Positions 43,997-56,300 of a stretch of 64,000 nt of DNA are shown in pieces. Under the pieces are notes generated by a model. That model was given only the letters and a program-made list of their open reading frames with translations, was not told where the DNA came from and ran no database searches. Within the stretch, counting starts at the first letter, position 1, and each line of letters opens with the position of its first letter. The translations under genes were made by a program, and so were the position numbers. The stretch is from Beroe forskalii (lineage: Eukaryota > Ctenophora > Nuda > Beroida > Beroidae): the NCBI GenBank assembly GCA_011033025.1, contig WFMF01000090.1, positions 186,001-250,000 of the forward strand. Direction: 5' to 3'.

Positions 43997-46900
43997 CCGG
44001 CACTTCACTGTATTATAACGCTGAGAGCTAACGTTGTAGCAAGCAGATGCAAGAAGAAGAGCAAGGTATCATTGTGACAAGCCAAGTACTGCGAGGTCTT
44101 ATAGGAACCTTTGAATACATTGAAACACACGAACAGCTGGTCTTATTATTATCAGAACGCATACTGGGGTGGGTACATCACAACAATGGTACTGCACGAC
44201 TGGTCAGAGAAATGAGACAAGTCATCTAAAAGCAAATCATGTCATAACTATTTTGACGCACGATGGAACCCCTTATCATTGGTAAATTGGTTCTGTTTAA
44301 CCCGCGTTCTATAAGTTCGTGTGTGACACCAAATAATTACATAACTTAAAACACAATACAGATAATTAACGAACACAGTTCGATTCTTACAAGAGCTGCT
44401 CGACCCCCACGCGGAGAGCCAAGTTAGTAAATTAGGAATCTTCAAACTGTTTATATCGCCCCATGACATTAGGTAGAGTATATGTAAGAGCGGCTGCCGG
44501 ACAACTGCGCACATAGGAGCTCAATAATTGACAGGGTAGCGTACTAGCATGGGAAAATTTGCAGAGTAGCCCAATCAGTAAATCCTCTGCACCTGAAATG
44601 ACAAGTGCGCACATTCAATGAATCTGCTCTGAAAGATAAGATTGCTGCTTACAGCACAGCTGTAAGGGCACCTCAAAATCTACTTTTTTTGTCCGAAGTA
44701 TAGCTTATATGAGCCTTGATGTAACCCTTCCAGTTCCTCTCACATGACTTGCTAAATCTATGTGCCGGCGAGCCGCATCAAGTGAGTTGAACGTCACCTA
44801 ACCCATCATGACCTCGCATGACAAAGCATCTATCATGACCTCGCATGGGCACTGTGGCTGCGCGCATGGTGGAGACAATATTGCTTGAAGGTGACAGTAT
44901 CACGTGAGTTCCTCCTCGAAATGTGATCCAGTGGGGGGGGGGGTAAAAGGTCGCAGTTCTGCGGTTACGTGTGACTGTTTATCCCCATCGAAGTTCACTC
45001 ACAGTCTCCACTTGAAACATTGGGCGCACTTGTCGTTTGTTTTAGTTTGGATCAGATGCTGACTTGGCTGAGCTGCAATGTGCGCAGTTGTCGTTTTCAG
45101 CATCTGATGTGCTCACTCAGCTCAAATCATTGACAGGCCACCCTGTTAGATCGTGGGAAATAGATTCTTATGTGCGCACTTGTCGGTAGGCCGTAAGAGC
45201 ATGTCCAGTGCGTGTGTATTACTGTATACCTCCTCCTGCGAGTTCCACGGGTGGTTCCAGTCGGTATGGCATATTCACCGGTTTTCAGGGAATTCCAGGC
45301 TTCCTGAATAGCTCTATTATATAATCTTTACTGCTGCAGATTCGTACAAAGAGTAGCAATATTATAAAATGGTAAACAACACTATAATAGGCCCCGTGTT
45401 TATTGTAAGAGATGGTGGACCATCAGTTCATTAGGATCGTCTCCTGTCATAATCCCTGTAAACAACGAGTAGCGGAATAGAACTGTTAGGTGTGTAGGCT
45501 GGTGTAAACAAGGGAAACTATACTTGTTACGCAATAATAGTACTAAAATATTATGAGCATATTATGATCATGGACTGATCTTCCTGAAAGATTCTACATA
45601 CTAGGGCGGGTTTACGTGTATCGTAAGCTATAACTGAGACGAACAATCAAAGAAATTAATGTAAGATTTCAGGCTCGTAAATATGCTGTATGGTAAGATT
45701 GCCCATTTAAGCGAGGATGATTTAATTGAAACGCAGCCCAGATCAGTCTGTGAAGAAATTAGAGGTCATCATTCATCATAATCCATGCAAATCAGCAGAT
45801 GATAGCAAATAGTATATTTTAAGTTACAAATCAGCTTTTAAGACCTCAAATCCTCATAAGCAAATGAATAAATATTTAAATTGCTGAGAAAAACCATACA
45901 TTAGAGCGGATGAATGCGCACTAAGAAAAGAACTAAGTAACTAGACTTAATTAGAGGCTGCGTGGTTCTAGCTGTATGGATGTCAATGACTTGATTCTAA
46001 GCTTCACTATAGGTCCTTGAGGGCAGACTCTGGAAGTCCTTACAGCTCTCTGTACGCCCTGCTCTACGGACACTAATTAGAGGGCTAATTGGGCTGATAT
46101 AATATGTGCGCGTTCACTAATTAGAGTCAACATATTCGTGATATGCCTAGTCTCTAATTATCTTCATACGAGTCACATTGTGTTAGAATATTCCGCCAGT
46201 GTCACTCGGGCTTATGACACGCGCATGAGTCCCATGAGATAAATACTGTTCCAGTCACGCTCTAGAAGCACAAGTTGGAGAAGGAGAGGTGTAAAGGGGT
46301 GTATTTCAACAAGCTCTGAATATTGTATTTAACGAAAATAATAAAATAGCACAAGCACACATGTATCGGAACGAACAAGCAAATCCCTCCAACGTATTAT
46401 GGGTTGAAATGAAGCGTTCTTAGAAATCGATTCGAGGCGACAGTAAATTCTTACCAGAGAGAATTCCAACTTAACCTGTTCTCCTATATACCCGGAGGAT
46501 GAGAACAGTAGAATTGGCAGCAAAATATGTGATGTCAAGTGGTGAAGTTCCTTGTTCTCGTAGTTACTCAGTCAGTTAGTAACATTTGGTTACGTGAATA
46601 AACCGTTACATTGTATCGCTCTTGTAAACTCCTTATTATACTGAAACCAAGCGAGCAACTTGCTCAACTATGAACAAGCTTCCATCAGCGATTCTGCATG
46701 ATAAAGTTGGTATCATTATATAAATAAAGATATATTTGCGATCGATATCAGAAAAGAGAAACGGATATAGTTGCATTACGTAAGGTTTATTTACCGAACA
46801 TGAGAGTTATTCCAAGGCCTCCTCGCGGAAACAGATCATATCTACAATTAGGAATAATCTTCGTATATCTGCAAGTAGACATCGAAACAAGGATCGTAGC

Positions 46901-47340
46901 CTCCCTGACGTCAGTTAACAACGTACAGCTCTTTATCTCGAGCCAAAATCAGTAAACTAAGTTTACTGTAATTTCATAGTTTACAGGACCGACAATTATT
47001 ATATTGAACTAAGAATTATCGCCCAAGAGACGATATTGGAATGAAAATAAAACAAAATAACATTTGTGACCATTTGGCTCGAGCGCACGACAGATTTGAG
47101 AATTTGACGTTTCTCTACCAGCTGGCTGCCCCTCATCCAGCGAATTGACTTGTGATAATTATCAATTGCTTACAAGTCATCCCTCAAACAATGGTGTTTG
47201 ACAAAGGTACACGCCCAGCCACCCCAGGATTCACGCCCATTTCCAGCTATTTCCATTTTAAATAAAATCATATTTTAAGTTCTACGAAGCTACATTAATT
47301 TGTACTGAAACATACAGTTCAAATGGATAGGACTTCTGAC
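43997..47340. other. Spacer downstream of the C2/MUN exons, no gene seen
   Basis: Between 44400 and 45200 the motif TGTGCGCACTTGTC or its complement recurs about five times in both orientations, including the dispersed repeat at 45145-45192. Positions 45930-46150 repeat the phrase ACTAATTAGAG several times. I searched for further MUN/C2B exons of the minus-strand gene here and found none. Confidence 0.45.
45145..45192. repeat. Inverted copy of the 9,036-9,083 dispersed repeat
   Basis: Reverse complement of the segment at 9036-9083 with only a couple of differences. It is embedded in a region where its inner motif (GTGCGCACTTGTC) recurs. Confidence 0.8.
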
Positions 47341-50300
47341 CTGGCTGGCTGACACGTCAAGGTTTGCTTTTCTCAACTCGTAAACGTACTTTTCGAAGGA
47401 GGCGTCCATCTGCAGGGCAAAACGAAAAGGTTAAAACACTTTGCTCGATTCTCAGCCTGATTAAGACTGACCCTATCACATAAAAGCATAATCATAAAAG
47501 TCGCCAATAGATAGGTTTCTCTTTGAAATGATCAAAAATGCAAGTAATAAATGACAAATTGATGGAAAACACCTTTTCCACAAGACCCGCGACCAGTATT
47601 TTCTCCTCGTACTTCAGAGCCTCGTCGTTGGCTTGGATCATTTCTCGGAGCCGCTGATAAAGTGGAAATGTTGTGAAGTTTACATTTCAATGATAAACAA
47701 CAGAATGGAGCAGTGATAAGAAACTAAATCACGAATCAAAATTTATGCGCCCTTCTTTTGTCTTTGATAATCATAGCCAGACTAAACCACAATAACTAGT
47801 TCACAGCTAAACATAGTGCAGTAGTGGTAAGACATTCAGTAAAAGAAATAGTTCAGTAAAAGAAATAGTTTATTTTACATCAACAATCAAATTTGAGGTC
47901 CGATATGTTAGATTAGAAAATGTACATGGAGTAGTGGCGGCTATTTGAAACACGGAAATTTGGTATTTGCTCGGAAATTGACAGCTATTTTGATAACTTA
48001 AGACTTGAATTGAGATAAGAGGTAACTCAAGGTGGTTAAAAAGTATAGACATTTCCTTATGTGCTGATGAAGGGAAGGAGTACTGGCGTTTGTTCCTCAC
48101 CGCGGGACACATCATGCCTGGCAATTTAAATCAAAACGTCGTGTCATTTGAGCTGAAGTTCAAGGAATGTACCTTCATGTGATTGATTGGTTTCATCAAG
48201 CGTAGTATTTATGTAGTATGCACCTTGCATAAATGGAAATGTTGGCTGGTGTGAAATGTGTTGTGGCTGAGTCCATGATATCACCCACAACGAAAACTTT
48301 GATCACATATACCTGCTACCTATAGAACCTTGAACCTTTGCAGCAAGAGTAAAGACTACAGCAGGTGTGAAAGGTAACTCTGTTTAATGGGCATAGATAA
48401 TCGTGGATAGGCCCTGGCACGTATAATGACGAAAAATTCTCATGATGAGTCAGTGATCTTAAAGTTTACTTCTGGGAACCATTCCTCCTCACTTCCAATA
48501 TTTTGTCTTCTATTTACAAGACATTTAATTTTGCTTTTCAGAAAGCTAATTCCAACTGAGAAATCTTTAATGTCACTAGCTTCAGGCAAGGTACGGAAGG
48601 TGTTCCACATAATACTAGCCCTAAAGATAAACGAAGATAGTAAAATCAGTAACCTCGTGGCTGCACGGCCAGAGCTTCATGTTGAGACTCTCCTCAAGCC
48701 CCAGGTTGACTTGTCTCAGGAGGTACATGTTGTTGAAAGCAATCAACATCTGGGGATGTATTGACTGGATAATTGGATTCCAGTCATGCAAGGTTGATTG
48801 GATTCTTCTTTAAGTTCTAAAATCTACTTTAGTCACAATTCAAACTGTTTGATTGGATACCAACCTCATCTTGGATGTCGAATTGAGCGTCGTAGGAGGC
48901 GTGGTACTTCATTTCCACCACCAGGGCCCTCAGCTGAGAGCTGTAGTTGTGGAGATGCCCACACAGAGTCGACACCAGACTCACGAATACGGGGGCGTTG
49001 TCAGGACAAATGGGGGCGTTGATATCCAGCCAGCACTTGCAGATCTGGGAGGAGAAGGGTGGTATTTGGAGGAAAATAGAGTGAAAGCAATGTCATTGGC
49101 CTCCCTTTATTAATGGATATGAAAAAAAAGTCTAAATGGGGTTCCATTGTTCGGGCTTTGTTCGAGTTAATTGGCCATTAAGGTTGCCCCATAAAAAAGT
49201 CTGCAAAATGACGAAGATCTAATAGAGATTTAATGTAGTTCCAAAGTTTATGAAAATTGAAACAGATACTGACGTTTTTGACACTCCTCTCCACCTCCTT
49301 GGTGCTGACACTGGAATCCTCCACAGTTGACTCTGACTGGATCTTCTCCATGATGATCAGCTTCTCGGAGTGGCTGCCAAGTTTTGTGTGGATAATCTGA
49401 GACCATTTCTTCAGCAGATCACTGAAGTTGTTCTTGAAGATGTTCTGCAGTCGGAACGCTCTGAAAGGTTGTCAGGGATGTTATTATCAATTTGATAATG
49501 TCATATCTGTCAAATAACCCAACATATTCACTTCAAAGAATTTTCAGAGGATTTTGAGCAAATGGTGGCCTCTTCCAAAGGTTAAAGTGTCGCGGCGGTA
49601 AAGTGTCGCCCACCTGCAAACTTTAGAGAATGGATTATAGAATAAGAACCAATTTAAGAAGAACGATTTATTCGAGAATCAAATCATCTTACTTATCATT
49701 TGTCGCATCATTAGTCTGGACAAGCTGGTTTATGGAATTGTAGAGAACAAAAGTGGATATAAGAACACTGTTAGCATCTGGCAGAACTTTGCTCCAATAT
49801 TTGTTAACCCCAACCATCACTTTCTTTACATCTTCGAAGAGCTGAAATAAACAGCCTAATTAACACAATAAGTACACAAAACGAATGGAGATTAAGTTCC
49901 AATTGTATTTACTATTTAAACAAGTCATGTGACTTTCTACAAACAGTTAAGTGCAGCTGTAACCTCGTAAAAGAGTACAGTTTTATTACGAGCTGGAAGA
50001 TGGCATTACCAGAGCAATGGCTGTTTCGTACACCACTAGCTGCACATCAAAGTTGCAGCCGTTGAAGAGGACCTTGTAGTCAGTGGAAAAGGACTCAATC
50101 TCACAGTCGAGCCTGATGACTGTCCGTATCATGCCTTCCAGTTGGGACTTCTGGTAGGAGGACAGGAGGTTCATGTTAAGGAATGTAATAAGGGTTGCCG
50201 GTTGGGGTTCTATTTCACAATATACTTCAAGTCATTCGACTGGAATGATTTTACATCTTAACGAGGATTATAATTATACTGAATTATCTGACTCAATTGT

Positions 50301-53300
50301 TTCTAAACACGTTTGTATAAATCAGTGTTTTCAAATTGCCACAAACTCACCATATCGTGGTTTCCCTCGCTATCTGCCGTTCTAACTTTATCATAGAGAT
50401 CTGCGGCTGCTGTCTGTAGGATCATACTGAAATCAGTCTCTGCTGATACGTTCCGGGGGTTCCACAGGGTCGTCTTGAAGAGCATCAGGTATCCTCTAAC
50501 AAAGAAGAAGATCAAGTCTCAGTACAATTTGTATCGCATATTGGTTCATTTGTCATTTCATAATTTGCAGATACCCACGATTATAGTGTTTCAAATGCTT
50601 ACACATGCATCGATCGATTAAGGGATTGATAAAGATGCGCATTGTAAAGTGCGTGCAATTTACTTACATTAGAGTTTTAGTCGAAAGTACAGTAATTTAA
50701 CGCATGTTTATCGATCGATCCATATTCCATGTTCACACATAAAATGAGTAAGATTGGACATTTATTTCCGCAAACTCACAGCCGCTGTACTCACCTGACG
50801 AGGTCAGTGACGGCCTTGAGGTCTGTTTTCTTGTGGGGTGAGCAGGTGAAGGGAAGCTGGGAAAGGATGAACTTGACATACCTCCCAAACGCGTTCAGAG
50901 TCAGGACAAGTTCGTCAGTCTGGGAATAGAAGCAAAGTTGCAACATATATTGGCAAAGTGCAGGGTTCGCTCCGCACCATCCGGCAATAATGTTGCTATG
51001 TAGGCGCGTGTCTATGTATTTTATATGTTGCAACATATTATCATAGCAACGTTCAAGTGGCAGGTAATAATGTGAGATTGAACCTGATAACCATGGTAAC
51101 ATTCAGTGCACACCAGTACAAATCGCTTACCACACTAAAGTCGTAAAAAATTAATGGGATAGATTTTAGTCCTCATGCCTCAAATATTGCCTCAAATATG
51201 AAATGCCACATAAATAAATGAAAAGTGGACACAGTGAAATGGGCCACATTAGCAATTTCTCCTTTAAACTGATAGACAGGAAATATCACGGACAATGGAC
51301 ACTGGACAATGACCTAAGTGAACTATCATTGCAGGTTCATTAACTCATTAATGCTTTGCATTGACCATAATACTATGTCTGTCTGTGCTCCACCATTTCA
51401 AACCAAGTTGGAGTTCCTAACCTCCTATAATATTCCTAACAATTCTGCGAGACATTTCTAGCAATAAAGCCCGTTAGCTGCAATAAATTCCGCCTCCTGA
51501 AAAAAAAATCGATCCTTGTGTGCTTGGTTCAATCGAACAAAATTAATGCTCCATAGAAATTTTCCATCCAAGAAAAACATGACGTAATGACGTATAAATT
51601 TTCTGCACTGAGGTATAATCATTGCCGTTGAGCGAAACAGAACCTGCAGTTAAAGAGAGATAGAGAATCTGCAGTAGAGATAAGCGTGTGAGTTGGACAA
51701 ATGTTTCCTGCAACAAGAAACTTGAAACATCTTGATACGAATTGCAAACTTGTACGTGCACGGGCTAAACCCGGCTAAACAAACTAAACACTGATTCAAC
51801 AATACGTGTTTACGAACGAAGTAAATAGGTAAACAAGCAAGTAGACAATCTCATTTTAGCATAGCAACGAATTATAAGATAAGTTGAGTGAGTTCCCGTT
51901 TCCTTCACGTCAATATGAATTTGCAAACATAGAACGTAAATAAATGACCTGCCTATATTTACAATCAATTCCTTAGAATGAGATGAAGTCAAATCAGGAC
52001 ATTCCCTTGCCAGCAGAAGGTCTCATACCCATTCCCCAGCAATAATCTGAGGTTTCAAACTCCCGGGGAGGATTATGAGAAATACAGCAATAACACAGCA
52101 ATAATGCTTCGATTTGTTCTTCAGGCACGTTGTCAAGTTTGCCATATTCTGGAGAGTTGCGATCGTGCCCCGCGAGGGGACGCAATGGTCAATTGGATAT
52201 TGCACCAAATATGGGAATAAATTACAAGGTAGCTTTAGCGTGCAGACAGGGTGCGTTTAGGGTGCATTTAGGGCGCATTTGGGGTGCAAAAAGGGCACTT
52301 AAGGTGCATTAAGGGTGCGTTTGGGGTGCATTTAGGGTGCACACTGATTTGAAGGGGTACAGATACTCAGATAGGCTCCGTTCAGGGTGCAGACAGGTTG
52401 CATTTAAGGTGCATCTAGGATGCCCTCAGGGGGCACACCAGGGACATTTGGGGTGCACACTTTAATTTTAAGGGGTGCAGATAGGATGTGTGTATGATGT
52501 ACATAGGGTGCGTTTAGGGTGCATTGAAGGTGCGTCTGGGGTGCATCGGGCTACTGGTCATTGACCAGCTGAACTCTGACCAGCATGACTAACCTCCTCA
52601 ACAGAGAGAATGGAGAGGGGTGCCTCCCTGCCTGGTGGCTCTGCCAGCACCTCTGTCAGTGTGTCCACCAACACCTCCTCCGATCCTCCTCCCTCCATGT
52701 AGTGAGTGCTCTGGGCTTGCCACCTCCTGAAAACACGGGGGAATCATCATGAAAACTTTCAGTATTTAATGAGTAATGACGGAATACAAAATTGAAATAT
52801 TCTGTGAAAAGCCACCTTTAGTTGGTATTTCAGCATTGTTTTCTTTGCTCGGTGATCGCTTACATATTCGAAATGGTCATAAAGTCATAAACCCTTTCTC
52901 CTTTTCCTTGCACGTCCTAGTACTCTTACTTCACGGAAAGCGGAGTAAAGCTCGGTACGACCAGTAACTTTCATTTCCGTGAGAAGATTTTCATTAAATT
53001 CATCCCCATACCAACTGCCTAACTGAGCGTCTGAACTCTGAAATACGGTGAAATAAGATGAACTGTACACTATACTCACGCTATGGTGGTATGGTTCTCC
53101 GAGAGGCCCGTGAAGCTCTGGTGCATCTCAATGATGATCTCTGACTCGCGAGGCAGTCTGAAGCCCCACAAAGCCCGGGAGTCGGAGTGTTGCTTGGAGG
53201 CCTCGTGGGAAAGCGAGGAAGGAGTAAAGTTGCTTGTGGAGGGTGAAGAGGTTGCTCCTGTCAGCCTGACAACCGGCCTGGAAAAATGGGAAATATCAGA

Positions 53301-56300
53301 GGAGCAGTTGTCTACGAATTTTGAAGGCAATCATACAAATTTCACATTTCAAACTTGGAAACTTAAGCAACAGTACAGGTACCTTGTTTTTCTCTATTAG
53401 AAACTTACATCGATTGAATTCACGAAAAGCTTGAGATGCATTTCACCAGACACTTTGCTCTTACTGGTTCTTTGCTGCAGGGTAAACCACTCATCTAGTC
53501 CATTTTGTGGAATATCCTGGATCAAAAGTAGGAACGTTACGAATAATACCAAACAATTTTAGATTGTCAGCCAATCTTTAAACCATATTCGCAATGTCAG
53601 TTTGACTTTTAAAGAGCCATTATTGAGACTATCAGATTACCTTGATTGGAATTGTGACCATCCCAAGAAAATCATGTGCATTTTTGTTGTTCACTGTCTG
53701 TGCAACGTTTGTTATGTATCTGAAAGAGTAAAACATTACCTTGAAGGGGAAGACAAATCAAATCACTCAAGAGACGAAGGATATGAAAATGGATCACATG
53801 TGTTTTAAGGATCATCTCAATGACTAGGAATTCAACAATTCCTATGAAGTTTGCATTAGCTGTTGACCGTTTCACACACCTGCCAAGTCCGCCGACGGAT
53901 TTGATTTTCGAGAGCTCCTTGACAGCAGCCTTAGCGGACTGCTCCTCGTCGTGGTCCCACAGCATGATGACCACCTCCTGGTCCTTGTTCTCTGTCAGGT
54001 GGCTGCGGGGTGGGCACTGCAGGTTACTTTCAATGTCTTCAAATTGTACTGATTTCGAGATTTTAAAGAGATGATGAAGAACTGACAAAGTACAAACTGG
54101 GATATAAAATATGAATCCTTATCAATTTAAAATTGATTTGAAATTTTACTGTAGCTACAGTAAAATGATAAGTTGATAGAAACTCATTGCTGTGTTAGAA
54201 TTAAACTTTCATAATCCCATGACTATATCGACTTACATCGTGAATAATTCGTTCCATTTTGGGTTGAGATTGGCAAAGTCAACTTTTGTTACCCTGAAGT
54301 TGGCTGGATCCGTATCTTTTTGTTTTTCATTCTTAGACTCAATATGGACTGTTGCATAAGGGTCACTGGTGCCTGTAGGAATGCGTCATGAATTTAACAT
54401 GGCGCTTCATAATTCATTCCAGCGTGCGATTAAAATGATGCGATTAAAATATTGGAAAATTGGCTTAATACAAGAATACGCATTAAACAGACCTTCAATG
54501 TCCTTGGCTATGAGATTTCGTGCCTCCAAAACTGATATCTCCACTACTCGTTTGATTTTATTCTCTGTTTTCACCTGTTCCGCAAACAGGTTATAATCTT
54601 CGTCACTCTTCTTGAATATCTGTCAAGAATATACCGATTAACGATCATGATTAAGGAATATGGTATAGTAAGACATATTTTGGCAAATTCTTTTAATGGC
54701 AAAGCCCTAAAAAGATTATCATTTACCTTAGTTTTTCTTACTCTCCCGCCGCGGTATTATAATGTGGGTATAGTAGCGTAAATTTGGGATATTCATTATT
54801 GGTCTATTTAGGTGTCATCAGAGTTCGTCAAGTCAACGAACGGTGTCTTTTGAATTGACTAAGTCAATTCACAGAACATCGTTATCTCCTTTTAATCCCC
54901 TCAATAACAAATTTTGAATGCCCAAATACCGACTACCAGTGGGAACCACTAACCAGCAAGGGTTAAAAGTACGTGAGCTTGGAATTAATGGCGGTCATTA
55001 GCCGTTGTTGGCAAGTGGTTATGACGAAAGGGAGACTCCCAAAATTGGAAAAGAGACATGGGGAAATGTAGACATTGTTTAATGCAACATGTCAAAATAA
55101 TGGAAATACATTCCCGAGAACACAATGTATCAGACTGAACCAGTCCCGACAAGAACTAAGAAGATCTGGACGGATGACGCAGGGAAGAAAGAGAATGAGG
55201 AGATAATTATTTCAAACTGGACATTGGGCAAGAATTAAAAAAAGAAACAGTATTGAAGATATACAGGTTATAAAACAGATAAAGGTTTGGTTCATATTTC
55301 GTTTCATAGTTCACATCAAAAAGTTCTATCATTCTACCCATTCTATCTGCAAATGTCTCGGAAATAATTTATACGATTTTATTACCATTCTGTGGCAATA
55401 AAACAAATATTACCTGTTTAGAGTACACCTCCTCATTCTCCAAGCCGTCGTATTTACAGGATCGGTGTATCGCTATTTTCACGAGCTGCTTGAAAAGCTT
55501 GTCCTTCTGCGGAACATATCATTCTATCATTCTCGATAGACTTAGAGACAAGCCCATTTCAATTACCTTGCACATTTTCGAGTTGTATGTACATTGCAGG
55601 CTAGCAAGTTCAAATACAGTAGATCTGAATAATAGCAATAATCAAAAACGATCGCTGAAACAGAAACTCTGTATAAGGATTGTATAGAGGCGTGGCAACA
55701 CAACTACAAGTGGCAACACAACTACAAATACCAGGTATAACTTATCATTATCTCGTTCTCTCACCTCCAGCTCCACATCGCTAGACTTGAGTCTGGTGAC
55801 CTCTGCCTCACCGGCCCCAGGGACAGTTAGCCCCCGCTGTCTGTTATAAACCTGGGACAAGCATGGTTTCATTGCCTCTTTTTATACAGAGCGTACAATG
55901 GATGTCGAAGCAAAACCTTCATTAAGTCGTAAGGGTATATCAGATGATTGCTCGGAAGGAAAACCAATGGTATGGGTAAAATTAACCTCTTTAGTGATCT
56001 GTCCCCTCTTTTTACATTGAGTCTGGCCGATGCAGGAGAATTCCTCAAAAAACTGATCTTCTGTTATCTCTGGAACCCCAACACTGAAACATATTAGCGT
56101 TGAATAGTTGGTGTTGCAATTCAATATCATGTTTATAATGTGCCATCAAAGTCGCAAGAGACAGAGTTTGAAATGAATGTCTCGAAGCAACTCGAAATCC
56201 CAATATTCCAGTAGGCAATGTAAAATGGGAATATAAGTCACCTCAGATGAAATTTCAGACACCTATAACGAGTACTTAAAAGTTCACTGGGGTCGCATAT

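Noticed and set aside
43773..44018. Three overlapping repetitive frames on both strands
   Set aside because: By-products of the 27+9-bp array, with no start context or splice signals.
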